From Pseudomonadota bacterium (GTDB lineage Bacteria > Pseudomonadota > Gammaproteobacteria > Burkholderiales > Rhodocyclaceae), in assembly GCA_018261905.1 (NCBI GenBank), contig JAGTRU010000007.1, positions 60,249-124,248 on the forward strand: a stretch of DNA of 64,000 nucleotides, read 5' to 3'. Below the pieces are notes generated by a model. That model was not told the origin of the DNA. It was given only the letters and a program-made list of their open reading frames with translations, and did no database searches. Positions 10,715-20,071 of the stretch are shown here, piece after piece. Every line of letters begins with the position of its first letter. The stretch's first letter is position 1. A program made the position numbers and the translations under genes.

Positions 10715-11398
10715 ATGAATATTCTCATCGTCGACGACGAACCGGCCATTTCCGAAACCCTGGCCTACGCGCTACGGGCCGCCGGTTTTGCCACGGAAAG
10801 CTGCACCCTGGGCGCCCAGGCCCTGATCCGGCTGGCCGACGGCGAGCATGACCTGGTGGTCCTCGACGTTGGCCTGCCCGACGTAAACGGCTTCGATGTC
10901 TGCCGCGCCCTGCGCCGTCACTCCGACATTCCCGTGCTCTTCCTGACCGCCCGTTCCGACGAGGTGGACCGGATCGTCGGCCTCGAACTGGGCGGCGACG
11001 ATTACGTGCCGAAACCGTTCAGCCCACGCGAGGTGGTTTCCCGCATCCGCGCCATCCTGCGCCGGCTGCGTCCGGAGAGCGGCAAGCCGGCCGCCCCAGC
11101 CACCGCAGCCAGCCGCTTTGCCGTCGATGCCGACGGCCGGCGCATCGCCTACCACGGCCAGTGGCTCAACCTGACGCGCTACGAATTCCTGCTGCTGGCG
11201 CTGCTCCTCGACCGCCCGGGCCGCATCCTGAGCCGCGGCCAGATCATGGAAAGCGTCTGGCAGGACAGCGGCGAAAGCCTGGACCGCACCGTCGACACCC
11301 ACATCAAGACCCTGCGCGGCAAACTGCGCGCCATACGCGGCGACGAAGACTGCATCCAGACCCATCGCGGCCTCGGCTACAGCGTCAGCAGCGGATAA
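10715..11398 (+). CDS. creB: Response regulator CreB
   Basis: 227 residues, OmpR/PhoB family. The receiver has the acidic pair in ILIVDDEP, the phospho-acceptor D51 in VVLDVGLPDVNG, and the conserved Thr/Lys region LFLTARSDEVDRIVGLELGG and DYVPKPFSPRE. The C-terminal winged helix runs to RTVDTHIKTLRGKLR and HRGLGYSVS. CreB controls the creD cell-envelope gene and other Cre-tagged promoters in Enterobacteria. creC follows after 7 bases, and creD lies 35 kb away at 46.7 kb with a matching tag. Identity as CreB rests mainly on the neighbouring, strongly CreC-like kinase. Confidence 0.88.
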   Translation: MNILIVDDEPAISETLAYALRAAGFATESCTLGAQALIRLADGEHDLVVLDVGLPDVNGFDVCRALRRHSDIPVLFLTARSDEVDRIVGLELGGDDYVPKPFSPREVVSRIRAILRRLRPESGKPAAPATAASRFAVDADGRRIAYHGQWLNLTRYEFLLLALLLDRPGRILSRGQIMESVWQDSGESLDRTVDTHIKTLRGKLRAIRGDEDCIQTHRGLGYSVSSG

Positions 11399-11405
11399 GG
11401 CGGCG

Positions 11406-12833
11406 GTGAATATCTCCGTCCGCCTGTTTTTCGGCTATTTCCTGGTCGTCGGCCTGGCCGCCTGGTTCGTGCTCAACGTCATCACCCACGAAACCGAGCC
11501 CGGCGTCCGCCAGGCGACCGAGGAAACCCTGGTCGACACCGCCCACGTGCTGGCCGAACTGGCCGCCCAGGAACTGGCCGCCGGGCGCATCGACCAGGGC
11601 GCCTTCGCCGCCTCGCTGCGCGCCGCCACCCGGCGCAGCCCGCGCGCCGAGATTTCCGGCGTGCGCAAGGAAAGCATCGACTTCCGCGTCTATGTCACCG
11701 ACGGCCAGGGCATCGTCGTCTATGACTCCGAGCACGCTGCGATCGGCGAGGATTACTCGCAATGGCGCGACATCGCCCGCGTCCTGCGCGGCGAATACGG
11801 CGCCCGCAGCACGCTCGACGACCCGGACGATCCCTACTCCTCGGTGATGTACGTCGCCGCCCCCATCTTCTGGCAGGGCGAACGCATCGGCGTGCTCTCG
11901 GTGGCCAAGCCGATGTCCTCGCTGGCCCCCTACATCAGCCGCGCCACGGCGCGCGTCAAGCAATCCGGCTTCTGGCTGCTGGCCGCCACCGCCGCCATCG
12001 GCCTCTTCTTCTCGGGCTGGCTGAGCTGGTCCATCCACCGTCTGCGCGCCTACGCCCGCGCCGTCGCCGACGGCCGCAAAGCCGAACCGCCGACCGGCGG
12101 CGGCCACCAGTTTTCCGAACTGGCCCGCGCCCTCGGCCAGATGCGCGAAAAGCTCGAAGGCAAACAGTATGTCGAGCGCTACGTGCAGAACCTCGCGCAC
12201 GAGATGAAAAGCCCGCTCACCGCGGTGATCGGCGCCGCCGAAATCCTCGAGGACGAACTGCCCGCCACCGACCGCCGCAAGTTCGCCAGCAGCATCGGCG
12301 AACAGGCCCGCCGCCTGCAGGCGATCATCGACCGCATGCTGATGCTGGCCCGCGTCGAGCAACTGCAAGCGCCCGAAGCCGGCGCCACGGTCGACCTGGC
12401 AAAAATGCTCGAAACCAGCATCGAACTGCGCCGCCAGTTTCTCGACGCGCGCCACCTGGTTTGCCAACTCGCCGCCCCGCCGGCGATCGACGTCCGCGGC
12501 GACGCCTTTTTGCTGCAACAGGCCGTCCTCAACCTGCTCGACAACGCCATCGAATTCTCACCGGACGGCGGCCGCATCGAAATCACGCTCGAAACCACCG
12601 ACAGCCTGGCCGAAATCAGCATCCGCGACCACGGCAGCGGCGCCCCCGACTACGCCCTGCCGCAACTGTTCGACCGCTTCTACTCCCTGCCCCGCCCGGC
12701 CACGGGCAAGAAAAGCACCGGTCTGGGGCTGGCGCTGGTGCGCGAAGTGGCACGGCTGCATGGCGGGGAGGCGGGGTTTGCGAATCATCCGGAGGGGGGC
12801 GGGGAAGCGCGGCTGGTGCTGCCCCGAGATTAA
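11406..12833 (+). CDS. creC: Sensor histidine kinase CreC
   Basis: 475 residues. The start has the CreC signature RLFFGYFLVVGLAAWFVLNV, then a periplasmic sensor containing TDGQGIVVYDSEHAAIGEDY, LRGEYGARSTLDDPDDPYSS and VMYVAAPI, all close to the E. coli protein as I remember it. A second membrane segment (about 195-215) leads to HAMP. The H-box is LAHEMKSPLTAVIGAAEIL, and the ATPase domain ends FDRFYSLPRP and STGLGLALVREVARLHGG. CreC responds to envelope and penicillin-binding-protein perturbation in other bacteria. It pairs with creB just upstream. The start is GTG. Confidence 0.92.
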   Translation: MNISVRLFFGYFLVVGLAAWFVLNVITHETEPGVRQATEETLVDTAHVLAELAAQELAAGRIDQGAFAASLRAATRRSPRAEISGVRKESIDFRVYVTDGQGIVVYDSEHAAIGEDYSQWRDIARVLRGEYGARSTLDDPDDPYSSVMYVAAPIFWQGERIGVLSVAKPMSSLAPYISRATARVKQSGFWLLAATAAIGLFFSGWLSWSIHRLRAYARAVADGRKAEPPTGGGHQFSELARALGQMREKLEGKQYVERYVQNLAHEMKSPLTAVIGAAEILEDELPATDRRKFASSIGEQARRLQAIIDRMLMLARVEQLQAPEAGATVDLAKMLETSIELRRQFLDARHLVCQLAAPPAIDVRGDAFLLQQAVLNLLDNAIEFSPDGGRIEITLETTDSLAEISIRDHGSGAPDYALPQLFDRFYSLPRPATGKKSTGLGLALVREVARLHGGEAGFANHPEGGGEARLVLPRD

Positions 12834-12871
12834 GGCTAAAGCCGCCGCGAATCGGCACAGAGTACCGAGAG

Positions 12872-13921
12872 TCACTCCCCTTCTGCGGAATCGTGGCCCA
12901 TGGGGTCGACCTGCCGAAGCACCCGGTCAAAGTCGCTTTCAAACAGACTATCCTGCACGATGCGGTATTTCTCGAATTCGCTTTCGGCATGGGTCTTGGC
13001 CATTTCAGCACTGATTTTGCCCGCGTCTTTCAAGATATCGTACTCGGTGAATTCGAGAAAGGCATCCAGCCGCCTGGCCCAGTCTTCCATAGTCATTGGG
13101 ATCTTGCGGTGCGCCCGCTCCTCGGCCAGGTCGAGGTAGGCATTCACGATGCGGCCCAAGGATTCAAGTTCCTCGTGGCTCAGGTAGTTTTTGGCTACCA
13201 CCACATCGGTCTTGAGAATCCTGCCGTCCGGCGCCTTCCCCCAACTCGTCAGGCCCATGTGCGGCTGCATGGCGTCCGCCCGGTGAACGACCAACTCCGC
13301 AGCCATATGACCGTGGATGGCAAAGTGCAGTTTGTTCTGCACCTTGGTGAAGAAGGCTTTGGTGGTCGGGGCGTCGCGGTTGTAGTCCACGGCGGAGGCA
13401 TAGATGTCCGTCACCTTCTGGTAGAACTTGCGTTCGGACAGGCGTATCTCGCGGATTTCCGCCAGCAGACGCGCGAAGTAGTCCTCTCCGAGGAAAGCGC
13501 CGTTTTCCAGACGCTTCTTGTCGAGCACGAAGCCCTTGATGGCAAACTCGCGCAGCACGCCGGTGGCCCACTGGCGGAACTGCGTAGCGCACACCGAATT
13601 GACCCGGTAACCGACCGAGATGATGGCATCAAGATTGTAGAAATCGACCTTGCGAGCCACCTCCCGACTGCCCTCGGTTTGAACTGTCCGGAATTTCCGG
13701 AGCGTTGCCTCCTTCATCAGTTCGCCGGATTCGTAGATGTTTTTCAGGTGCTCACTGACCGTCCGCACATCCACCGCGAACAGCTCGGCCATCAGTTTCT
13801 GTGAAAGCCAGACGGTTTCATCCTCGTAGCGCGCCTCGATGCTCTGCTCACCGGCCTGGCCAGTAAAGATCAGGAATTCGGCGGTGCTGTTGCGGATGAG
13901 TTGGGTGTTATTGGATTTCAT
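12872..13921 (-). CDS. rhuM: RhuM family virulence/accessory protein
   Basis: 349 residues. The family is recognised from ETVWLSQKLMAELFAVDVRT and VSEHLKNIYESGEL near the start, followed by KVDFYNLDAIISVGYRVNS and TQFRQWATGVLREFAIKGF, the hallmark of RhuM and Bro-N-like DNA-associated proteins. The C-terminal half contains FYQKVTDIYASAVDYNRDA, typical of RhuM. The biochemical role is unknown; homologues are common on genomic islands and near restriction systems. It converges on creC, and its start codon overlaps the stop of a small upstream ORF (ATGA-type). Confidence 0.85.
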   Translation of the reverse strand: MKSNNTQLIRNSTAEFLIFTGQAGEQSIEARYEDETVWLSQKLMAELFAVDVRTVSEHLKNIYESGELMKEATLRKFRTVQTEGSREVARKVDFYNLDAIISVGYRVNSVCATQFRQWATGVLREFAIKGFVLDKKRLENGAFLGEDYFARLLAEIREIRLSERKFYQKVTDIYASAVDYNRDAPTTKAFFTKVQNKLHFAIHGHMAAELVVHRADAMQPHMGLTSWGKAPDGRILKTDVVVAKNYLSHEELESLGRIVNAYLDLAEERAHRKIPMTMEDWARRLDAFLEFTEYDILKDAGKISAEMAKTHAESEFEKYRIVQDSLFESDFDRVLRQVDPMGHDSAEGE

Positions 13922-14196
13922 CGTTGCACCTCCATAATCCTGTCGAGCCGATCAAGCAAACGCTTGGCACGACAAACCTCGTTCGTATGGAACTGGCTGG
14001 CGTTGCCATGAGATGCCGGATCAAGTGCTCGCCCGGTCATTGCCAGAACGCGGTAATCAGCTTCCACAGGCTCCATCCCGACCCAGCCGCCATGACGCAA
14101 CAAGCCTCGCAGATCATACAGTCGGCTTAAATCGCAAATGGCTGAATTTATCAGCACGGCGCGTTGAAGGCGAGCATTCGATTTATCGCCCGGCAA
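13918..14196 (-). CDS. Small ORF upstream of rhuM, unknown
   Basis: Up to 92 residues from a TTG at 14196, or 79 from a GTG at 14157. It ends in a four-base overlap with the rhuM start, suggesting translational coupling. The sequence (CDLSRLYDLRGLLRHGGWVG, RAKRLLDRLDRIMEVQ) is helical and basic with no recognised family. The two alternative non-ATG starts and lack of a clear ribosome-binding site keep confidence low. If real, it may be a partner or antitoxin-like companion of RhuM. Confidence 0.35.
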   Translation of the reverse strand: MPGDKSNARLQRAVLINSAICDLSRLYDLRGLLRHGGWVGMEPVEADYRVLAMTGRALDPASHGNASQFHTNEVCRAKRLLDRLDRIMEVQR

Positions 14197-14586
14197 TCAA
14201 ACTTATTGATCGGGATCGGCAAGGGTGACCAGCGCACTGACGACTAAAAGCAGTAGATCGAACACCAAGAAACAGGCGCCCGAGACCAATCCCACGCCCG
14301 ATCTCGCCAAACGCCTGACAAGCGCCAGCTCCGCCCACCACCTGGATTGCCAACTCCCCCGGCTAGCGGCAACGTGCGTGGCGATGACTTTTTGCCGAGA
14401 ACAAGCTGCTCGGCAACGCTATCGGCAGAGACGGCAGTCGGCCACAACCGGCCATTCATAATTTTTTTCCGAAGCGGTCCGTCGTTTAGACCGACATCTG
14501 ACTATCAAGAATTTACATGGCTTAGTGGAGAGTCAATCCGTCATAATGCTGATTAGATCATTTTCGCGCCGCAATACATTTCGACT
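14197..14586. other. Intergenic region between rhuM unit and unknown large gene
   Basis: About 390 bases, divergently flanked. It becomes visibly AT-richer toward the right-hand gene (for example around 14455-14585). Short open frames occur on both strands but none has a family signal or good start. It should contain the promoters of both flanking units. Confidence 0.4.
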
Positions 14587-16245
14587 GTGAATTTCTCGCC
14601 GCTCCCAAAACAAGCTTTTTTGCCCCGACGAACCCTCAATGAACAGGAGCGTCGATCTTTTATCGAGCGGCGTGACAAAATCTACTCGCAGTGCACTCTT
14701 GCAGAGCAGCAATGCCTGCTGAAGCTCGCGCTCTTTTTCGACTCATATCGGCATGAACTATTGGGCTTGGGCCAACCCAACATATTCAGCCAAAGCTCCG
14801 TGGCAGTTTTTTACCATCGTCATCTTCCTTGGGCAAATCCAACAAAACCCAGTATTGGCATACGTGGATTGGCGCAAGTCTCCAATCTCATCAACAAGAT
14901 TGAACGGTGGCATGCCCAGCATTCCCAGGCTACCTTCGTCAAATATTTGGCCTCTCTGGTTGATAAAGACTCCGAAGACGTGCTTCTGGGCGTTATTCAG
15001 TTTTGTCTTGCGCTTCCTTTAGAGGTAGGGAATTCTTACGGGCAGCGACAATTCGAAGATCAGCTGAAAACCATTGCAAGCAAATGCATTAACTGCAATG
15101 ACGTTTCCGCATTGCGCCGATTCGACGCTGCACATCGATGTATTCAATGGCAGCCACAGTGGCAATGTGAATCGGAGTTGCGTGGTCACATGTGGCACCT
15201 TTTGCTTGAGGTTGCGCACGAGAACATGGCGTCGGCCCTGGCGTTGATCGATGAACACTGGAATCAGACCCGACCGCCTCAGATTCTCATGTCTCTGCAC
15301 TTACATGAGACGCCAGAATTGGCTTATCAGTTGGCGATTAAGCTCAAGCCTCACCGTAGGGAGTTTGCCGCGGATATGCTCTGTAATTCGATCTACTATG
15401 CTTCGTGGCAACTTAAGAAAGTTGATGAAGCCTCGGCTACGTTGCTGGCAAAAGTGATGGATGCATCCTGCCGACTATTGGCTGATTGGAGTTTTGAATT
15501 ACCCCGAATGGATTCGAATACCTTGCTTCAGACAATGGATCATTTGTTCCGTTTCGGAAATCCCGAAGATGATTATTGGCAAAAGCTTCCTCGGGAATGC
15601 CTAACCGTGATCAAGGAGCTAGCTCCTGCGGAACAGGAAAAGCGAATACGGCTGATCGCGCAGATTGTGTTTTATGAAAGCAATCCATCGCCGCTTGCAG
15701 ATGAAACTCGCGCGTTGTTTCAGGCATGTGCAGCCAGACGACTTAGCAGGATACAAGACTGGGAATGGAGTGGTTCAGGCGACGTTTCTGATGTTTGTGG
15801 ATCGTTGTCTATTCTCGAGGACAAGGCCTTGTCCTCGAGAAACCGGCACATCTCGGCATGCCCCAATCATTTCTTGCTTGTTACGGTGGAAAAACAACTC
15901 GAATTTCTCTTGGAACGCCTAATTTCTGAAGAACCATCAAATGCGCTTAACCATATCGTTTCCCTAGCTCTCGCGCTGTCGAACGAAAACTTGATCCGTA
16001 AATTCCATCGAGTTCTGCGTGAAGAGTTCAAAGCGCGGGCTCGCGACTTCCCTGCCGACGCCGGAGCTGCATTGAAGAGCTTGATCCAATATTGTGGATA
16101 TAGCCAAATTGACGATGAAATGTACCGCAAGGAACTTTGCAAGGAATCATTCCAAATTTTGCTCCCTGTGCTTGAAGGCATATCGCCCAACGATGCTGCT
16201 ATCGCAAGAACCGGAATCGGATGGAGCCCACGAGGAAACTTATGA
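14587..16245 (+). CDS. Large protein of unknown function on AT-richer segment
   Basis: 552 residues from a GTG at 14587. The sequence is predicted helical and soluble, with no membrane segment or signal. No domain is recognised. Segments such as ERRDKIYSQCTLAEQQCLLK, LINKIERWHAQHSQATFVKY and EKQLEFLLERLISEEPSNAL suggest an alpha-solenoid or repeat-like scaffold. Codon use is clearly less GC-biased than in the flanking housekeeping genes (many AAA, TTT, ATT and GAA codons), which points to horizontal acquisition. The gene stands alone between the rhuM unit and merR. An accessory or defence role is possible from context but unproven. Confidence 0.7.
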   Translation: MNFSPLPKQAFLPRRTLNEQERRSFIERRDKIYSQCTLAEQQCLLKLALFFDSYRHELLGLGQPNIFSQSSVAVFYHRHLPWANPTKPSIGIRGLAQVSNLINKIERWHAQHSQATFVKYLASLVDKDSEDVLLGVIQFCLALPLEVGNSYGQRQFEDQLKTIASKCINCNDVSALRRFDAAHRCIQWQPQWQCESELRGHMWHLLLEVAHENMASALALIDEHWNQTRPPQILMSLHLHETPELAYQLAIKLKPHRREFAADMLCNSIYYASWQLKKVDEASATLLAKVMDASCRLLADWSFELPRMDSNTLLQTMDHLFRFGNPEDDYWQKLPRECLTVIKELAPAEQEKRIRLIAQIVFYESNPSPLADETRALFQACAARRLSRIQDWEWSGSGDVSDVCGSLSILEDKALSSRNRHISACPNHFLLVTVEKQLEFLLERLISEEPSNALNHIVSLALALSNENLIRKFHRVLREEFKARARDFPADAGAALKSLIQYCGYSQIDDEMYRKELCKESFQILLPVLEGISPNDAAIARTGIGWSPRGNL

Positions 16246-16405
16246 CTTTAAAGGTCCGCTTTTTCGCCGCCTCAGTGGCAACAATGGGCGCACTCCTGCC
16301 ATAAGCTCTCACCCACCACCGACCGCCCACGCCCACCGGTCAACACTAAAATCAGGCACATTTCCCCCTCCCGCCTGAACGGCAAACAAAGCCCGCAAAC
16401 CCCGC

Positions 16406-16435
16406 TTGACTTCGAGCGCGCTCGAACTCTTAAAG
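16406..16435 (+). promoter_or_regulatory. MerR-type promoter with palindromic operator
   Basis: TTGACT at 16406-16411 and TTAAAG at 16430-16435 are separated by an 18-base spacer. The perfect palindrome TTCGAGCGCGCTCGAA (16411-16426) fills that spacer. Overlong spacers holding a palindrome are the hallmark of MerR-activated promoters. The start codon of merR lies only 8 bases after the -10, so the transcript would be nearly leaderless. Confidence 0.75.
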
Positions 16436-16443
16436 TCCTTCCC

Positions 16444-16890
16444 ATGGAATCCGAATCCAATCTGAGCATCAAGGAAGTGGCGACGCGTAGCGGACTCAGC
16501 GTCCATACGCTGCGCTATTACGAACGCATCGGCCTGATTGCGCCGGTGGCCCGTGCCAGTGGCGGACAGCGGCGTTATCGCGGTGCCGACCTGGAATGGA
16601 TCGGATTCCTTCTGCGCCTGCGCGCGACCGGCATGTCGATATCGGGCATGCAGGAATTCGCCAGGCTACGCAGCGCGGGGGATGGCACGGCCGGGGCGCG
16701 GCGGATCATGCTGGAAGGCCATCTGGCCCGGCTACTTGGCGAAATCGAGGCCTTGCAGCAGGCGGCCGGGGTTTTGCAGGCCAAGATCGCGCATTACCGG
16801 CAGATCGAACATTCCCTCGCGCCTGACCAGCCAATTGAAGGGAAACAACATGCCACAAGAACGTTACGCCAGAGGACTCGCCAAGCTTGA
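16444..16890 (+). CDS. MerR family transcriptional regulator
   Basis: 148 residues. The N-terminal winged helix is typical: [52 protein letters not shown]. The C-terminal part is a long helix ([20 protein letters not shown]) forming the dimer coiled coil. There is no Cys cluster of metal-sensing members, so a small organic or redox signal is more likely. The palindrome in its own promoter suggests autoregulation and control of the downstream carboxymuconolactone-decarboxylase-like gene, which overlaps its last 41 bases. Confidence 0.9.
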   Translation: MESESNLSIKEVATRSGLSVHTLRYYERIGLIAPVARASGGQRRYRGADLEWIGFLLRLRATGMSISGMQEFARLRSAGDGTAGARRIMLEGHLARLLGEIEALQQAAGVLQAKIAHYRQIEHSLAPDQPIEGKQHATRTLRQRTRQA

Positions 16891-17239
16891 AGAAATCGAC
16901 GGCGCAGCCGGGACCAATGTCATCAACAGCCTGCGCGACATCGCGCCCGATTTCGCGCGCTACCTGATCGAGTTTCCGTTCGGCGACATCTACTCGCGCC
17001 CCGGCCTCGACCTGCGTTCGCGCGAAATGGCCGTGGTGGCGGCGTTGACCGCCATGGGCAATGCCGCGCCGCAACTGAAGGTGCATATCGGCGGCGCGCT
17101 CAATGTCGGCGTGACGCCCGCGGAAATCGTCGAGGTGATCATGCAGATGGCCGTCTATGCCGGCTTTCCGGCCGCCCTGAACGGCCTGTTTGCCGCCAAG
17201 GAAGTGTTTGCCGCGCATGGCGTGACACTGTCCGCCTGA
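16850..17239 (+). CDS. Carboxymuconolactone decarboxylase family protein
   Basis: 129 residues. The all-helical CMD/AhpD fold is seen from [60 protein letters not shown] and [20 protein letters not shown]. The His in [11 protein letters not shown] sits where family members have a catalytic or proton-relay His; there is no CxxC, so it is not an AhpD peroxidase. The ribosome-binding site GAAGGGAAA lies just ahead of the ATG at 16850, inside the end of merR. The pair MerR + CMD is common, and the CMD protein is probably the regulated product. The substrate is unknown. Confidence 0.9.
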   Translation: MPQERYARGLAKLEEIDGAAGTNVINSLRDIAPDFARYLIEFPFGDIYSRPGLDLRSREMAVVAALTAMGNAAPQLKVHIGGALNVGVTPAEIVEVIMQMAVYAGFPAALNGLFAAKEVFAAHGVTLSA

Positions 17240-17305
17240 ATCTCTGCTTGCATACCGAGCGGCAAATGCCGCGCCAAGGCGGGCCGGGTGCCGCCCGCCT
17301 CTGCT

Positions 17306-17343
17306 AAAATCGCGGGTCCGAATTTTTCGGCGCCCGCGATTTT
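17306..17343 (+). promoter_or_regulatory. Hairpin in the tyrS leader
   Basis: AAAATCGCGGG (17306-17316) and CCCGCGATTTT (17333-17343) form a perfect 11-bp stem; the loop contains a smaller stem CCGAA/TTCGG. It lies directly upstream of the tyrS ribosome-binding site (GGAGAG). TAAAAT inside the left arm could also be a -10 element. A regulatory role is possible but not shown. Confidence 0.5.
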
Positions 17344-17376
17344 CAGCGGTCGCCTGTCCCAGTGGAGAGTTTTGCC

Positions 17377-18651
<1,275 letters not shown>

Positions 18652-18670
18652 GCCGGCGGCTTAACCGACA

Positions 18671-18706
18671 AAGGGCGCATGCCAGGTCTCCCCGGCATGC
18701 GCCCTT
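18671..18706 (+). terminator. Rho-independent terminator after tyrS
   Basis: AAGGGCGCATGCC (18671-18683) pairs perfectly with GGCATGCGCCCTT (18694-18706) over 13 bp around a 10-base loop, followed by TTGTTC. It lies 20 bases after the tyrS stop, and could also serve the convergent rubrerythrin gene. Confidence 0.85.
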
Positions 18707-18746
18707 GTTCTATCCGGCTATTTTCCGGTGACGATCGCTTGCTGAC

Positions 18747-19244
18747 CTACTCCGCCAGCACGAACTTTTCCGGCTTGGTATGGCACACCGGGCAGGCGTT
18801 TTCCGGCTTGCCCATTTCGATATAGCCGCAGACCGGACACAAGTAGAACTCGGCAACCAGATCCTTGCCCTGCTTTACGGCTTCCAGGGCCAACTGGTAG
18901 AGCTTGGCGTGTACTTCTTCGGCAGCCACCGCGTATTCGAACATCCGCCGTGCCTTGTGTCCCTCGGCAATCGCCTGCTTCACCATGGGCGGATACATCT
19001 CGCTAAATTCGTGCGTCTCGCCACCGATCGCCGCCGCCAGGTTGTCGGCGGTGGAGCCGACGCCATCCAGGGCTTTCAAATGGCCTTCGGCATGGATGCG
19101 TTCGGCTTCGGCGGTCAGCCGGAAGAGCTTGGCAATCGAGCCAAAGCCATCCTGCTCCGCCCTTTTGGCGAAAGCCCGATATTTCTGGTTTGCCTGGCTC
19201 TCGCCGGCAAAAGCTTCCATAAGGTTTTCAGTCGTCGTTGCCAC
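18747..19244 (-). CDS. Rubrerythrin
   Basis: 165 residues from a GTG at 19244, which has GAAGGGA upstream; an upstream in-frame ATG at 19280 lacks such a site. The N-terminal di-iron ferritin-like domain has LMEAFAGESQANQKYRAFAK and EAERIHAEGHLKAL with ExxH-type metal ligands, and a second set in EYAVAAEEVHAKLYQLALEA. The C-terminal rubredoxin-like Fe(SCys)4 site is formed by CPVCGYIEMGKPENACPVCH. Rubrerythrin reduces hydrogen peroxide in the cytoplasm and is usual in micro-oxic or facultative anaerobes. Confidence 0.95.
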   Translation of the reverse strand: MATTTENLMEAFAGESQANQKYRAFAKRAEQDGFGSIAKLFRLTAEAERIHAEGHLKALDGVGSTADNLAAAIGGETHEFSEMYPPMVKQAIAEGHKARRMFEYAVAAEEVHAKLYQLALEAVKQGKDLVAEFYLCPVCGYIEMGKPENACPVCHTKPEKFVLAE

Positions 19245-19377
19245 GGTGATATTCCCTTCTCGATTTTGGTCAGGATACAAAGTGATCCGCCCGCGCGAAA
19301 TGCTACGCTTTTCCGCTACCCGGCGCTTTGCTCAGTTGAGATGGCCCAGACGCCTCCTGGCTGGTACTGCCTTCATT

Positions 19378-19758
19378 TCAGCCCATCGGCGTGCACAGCT
19401 CGACAAGAAAGCCATCGGGATCGGAGACATAGGCCACGGTTTGCCCCCAGGGCATCTGTTCCGGCGCTTGCACCGGCTTGGCGCCGGCCTGCACCGCCAG
19501 GGCGAAAGCGGCCGGCACATCCGGCGTGGTCAGGGCGATCTCGAAACACGGCGCCTCCGGGCGCGCTGGCTGCGGGTTCTTGCCCAACGAGCGCATCAAC
19601 TGGCGCGACGAAAAAGCCAGTACCGTCGTGCCGGTCTCAAGCTCGCCGAAATCGCCCGATTCGTGCAGGAACTTCTGTTTGAGACCGAAGGCCGCCGTGT
19701 AGAAATCGAGGCTCTGCCGGACGTCTTCGACGAAGAGGATTGTATAACCGAGGTTCAT
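19378..19758 (-). CDS. VOC/glyoxalase-like dioxygenase superfamily protein
   Basis: 126 residues forming two beta-alpha-beta-beta-beta modules. Signatures are LGYTILFVEDVRQSLDFYTA at the start and VAYVSDPDGFLVELCTPM at the end, including the late Glu that is a metal ligand in many VOC enzymes. The specific substrate cannot be read from sequence. Its start at 19758 lies about 140 bases to the left of the retron RNA on the opposite strand. Confidence 0.85.
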   Translation of the reverse strand: MNLGYTILFVEDVRQSLDFYTAAFGLKQKFLHESGDFGELETGTTVLAFSSRQLMRSLGKNPQPARPEAPCFEIALTTPDVPAAFALAVQAGAKPVQAPEQMPWGQTVAYVSDPDGFLVELCTPMG

Positions 19759-19901
19759 GGTGTTCGTCCTTTCTCATTGGAAATAACAACGCAAGTGGGC
19801 AATCATGAACGGCTATTCGGCCAGCACCTTGCCCAAGCCCGCCGCCAAGAACATATCGCTGCCGTTTGACGCCATTATGACCTTGCCTTAGTCTCTCGGC
19901 G

Positions 19902-20060
19902 TGGTGCGCCTCTCCAGGTGGGTTACGGGTTGTCGTCAAACCCGGCCACTCCGGGGTTACCCCGGGGATTTTTCGGTAGTTCGGTTTTTCCTTGCCTGAG
20001 CGTCACACGCCTGCGGCGTGAGCGGCTCAGGCACCACACGACAGGCTGGAGAGCGCACCA
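19902..20060 (+). ncRNA. Candidate retron msr-msd RNA
   Basis: An approximately 159-base element ends 11 bases before the reverse transcriptase start. The outer arms TGGTGCGCCTCTCCAG (19902-19917, a1) and CTGGAGAGCGCACCA (20046-20060, a2) pair over 15 bp with one bulged C. Two short hairpins follow a1, as in msr: CGGGTT/AACCCG (19926-19944) and CCGGGG/CCCCGG (19951-19965). A longer msd-like hairpin follows, with TGCCTGAGC (19993-20001) and GCTCAGGCA (20025-20033) enclosing CACGCC/GGCGTG. G19918 next to a1 is a candidate branching base. The layout a1-msr-msd-a2-RT is diagnostic of retrons. Exact ends and branch point are inferred. Confidence 0.8.
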
Positions 20061-20071
20061 TTTTTCTGCGT

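Noticed and set aside
12834..13804. A plus-strand frame through the creC tail and RhuM gene
   Set aside because: It is out of frame with creC and antisense to rhuM.
19760..20070. Group II intron instead of a retron
   Set aside because: The RT lacks maturase and endonuclease domains, and the RNA shows a1/a2 arms with short hairpins, not a large ribozyme.
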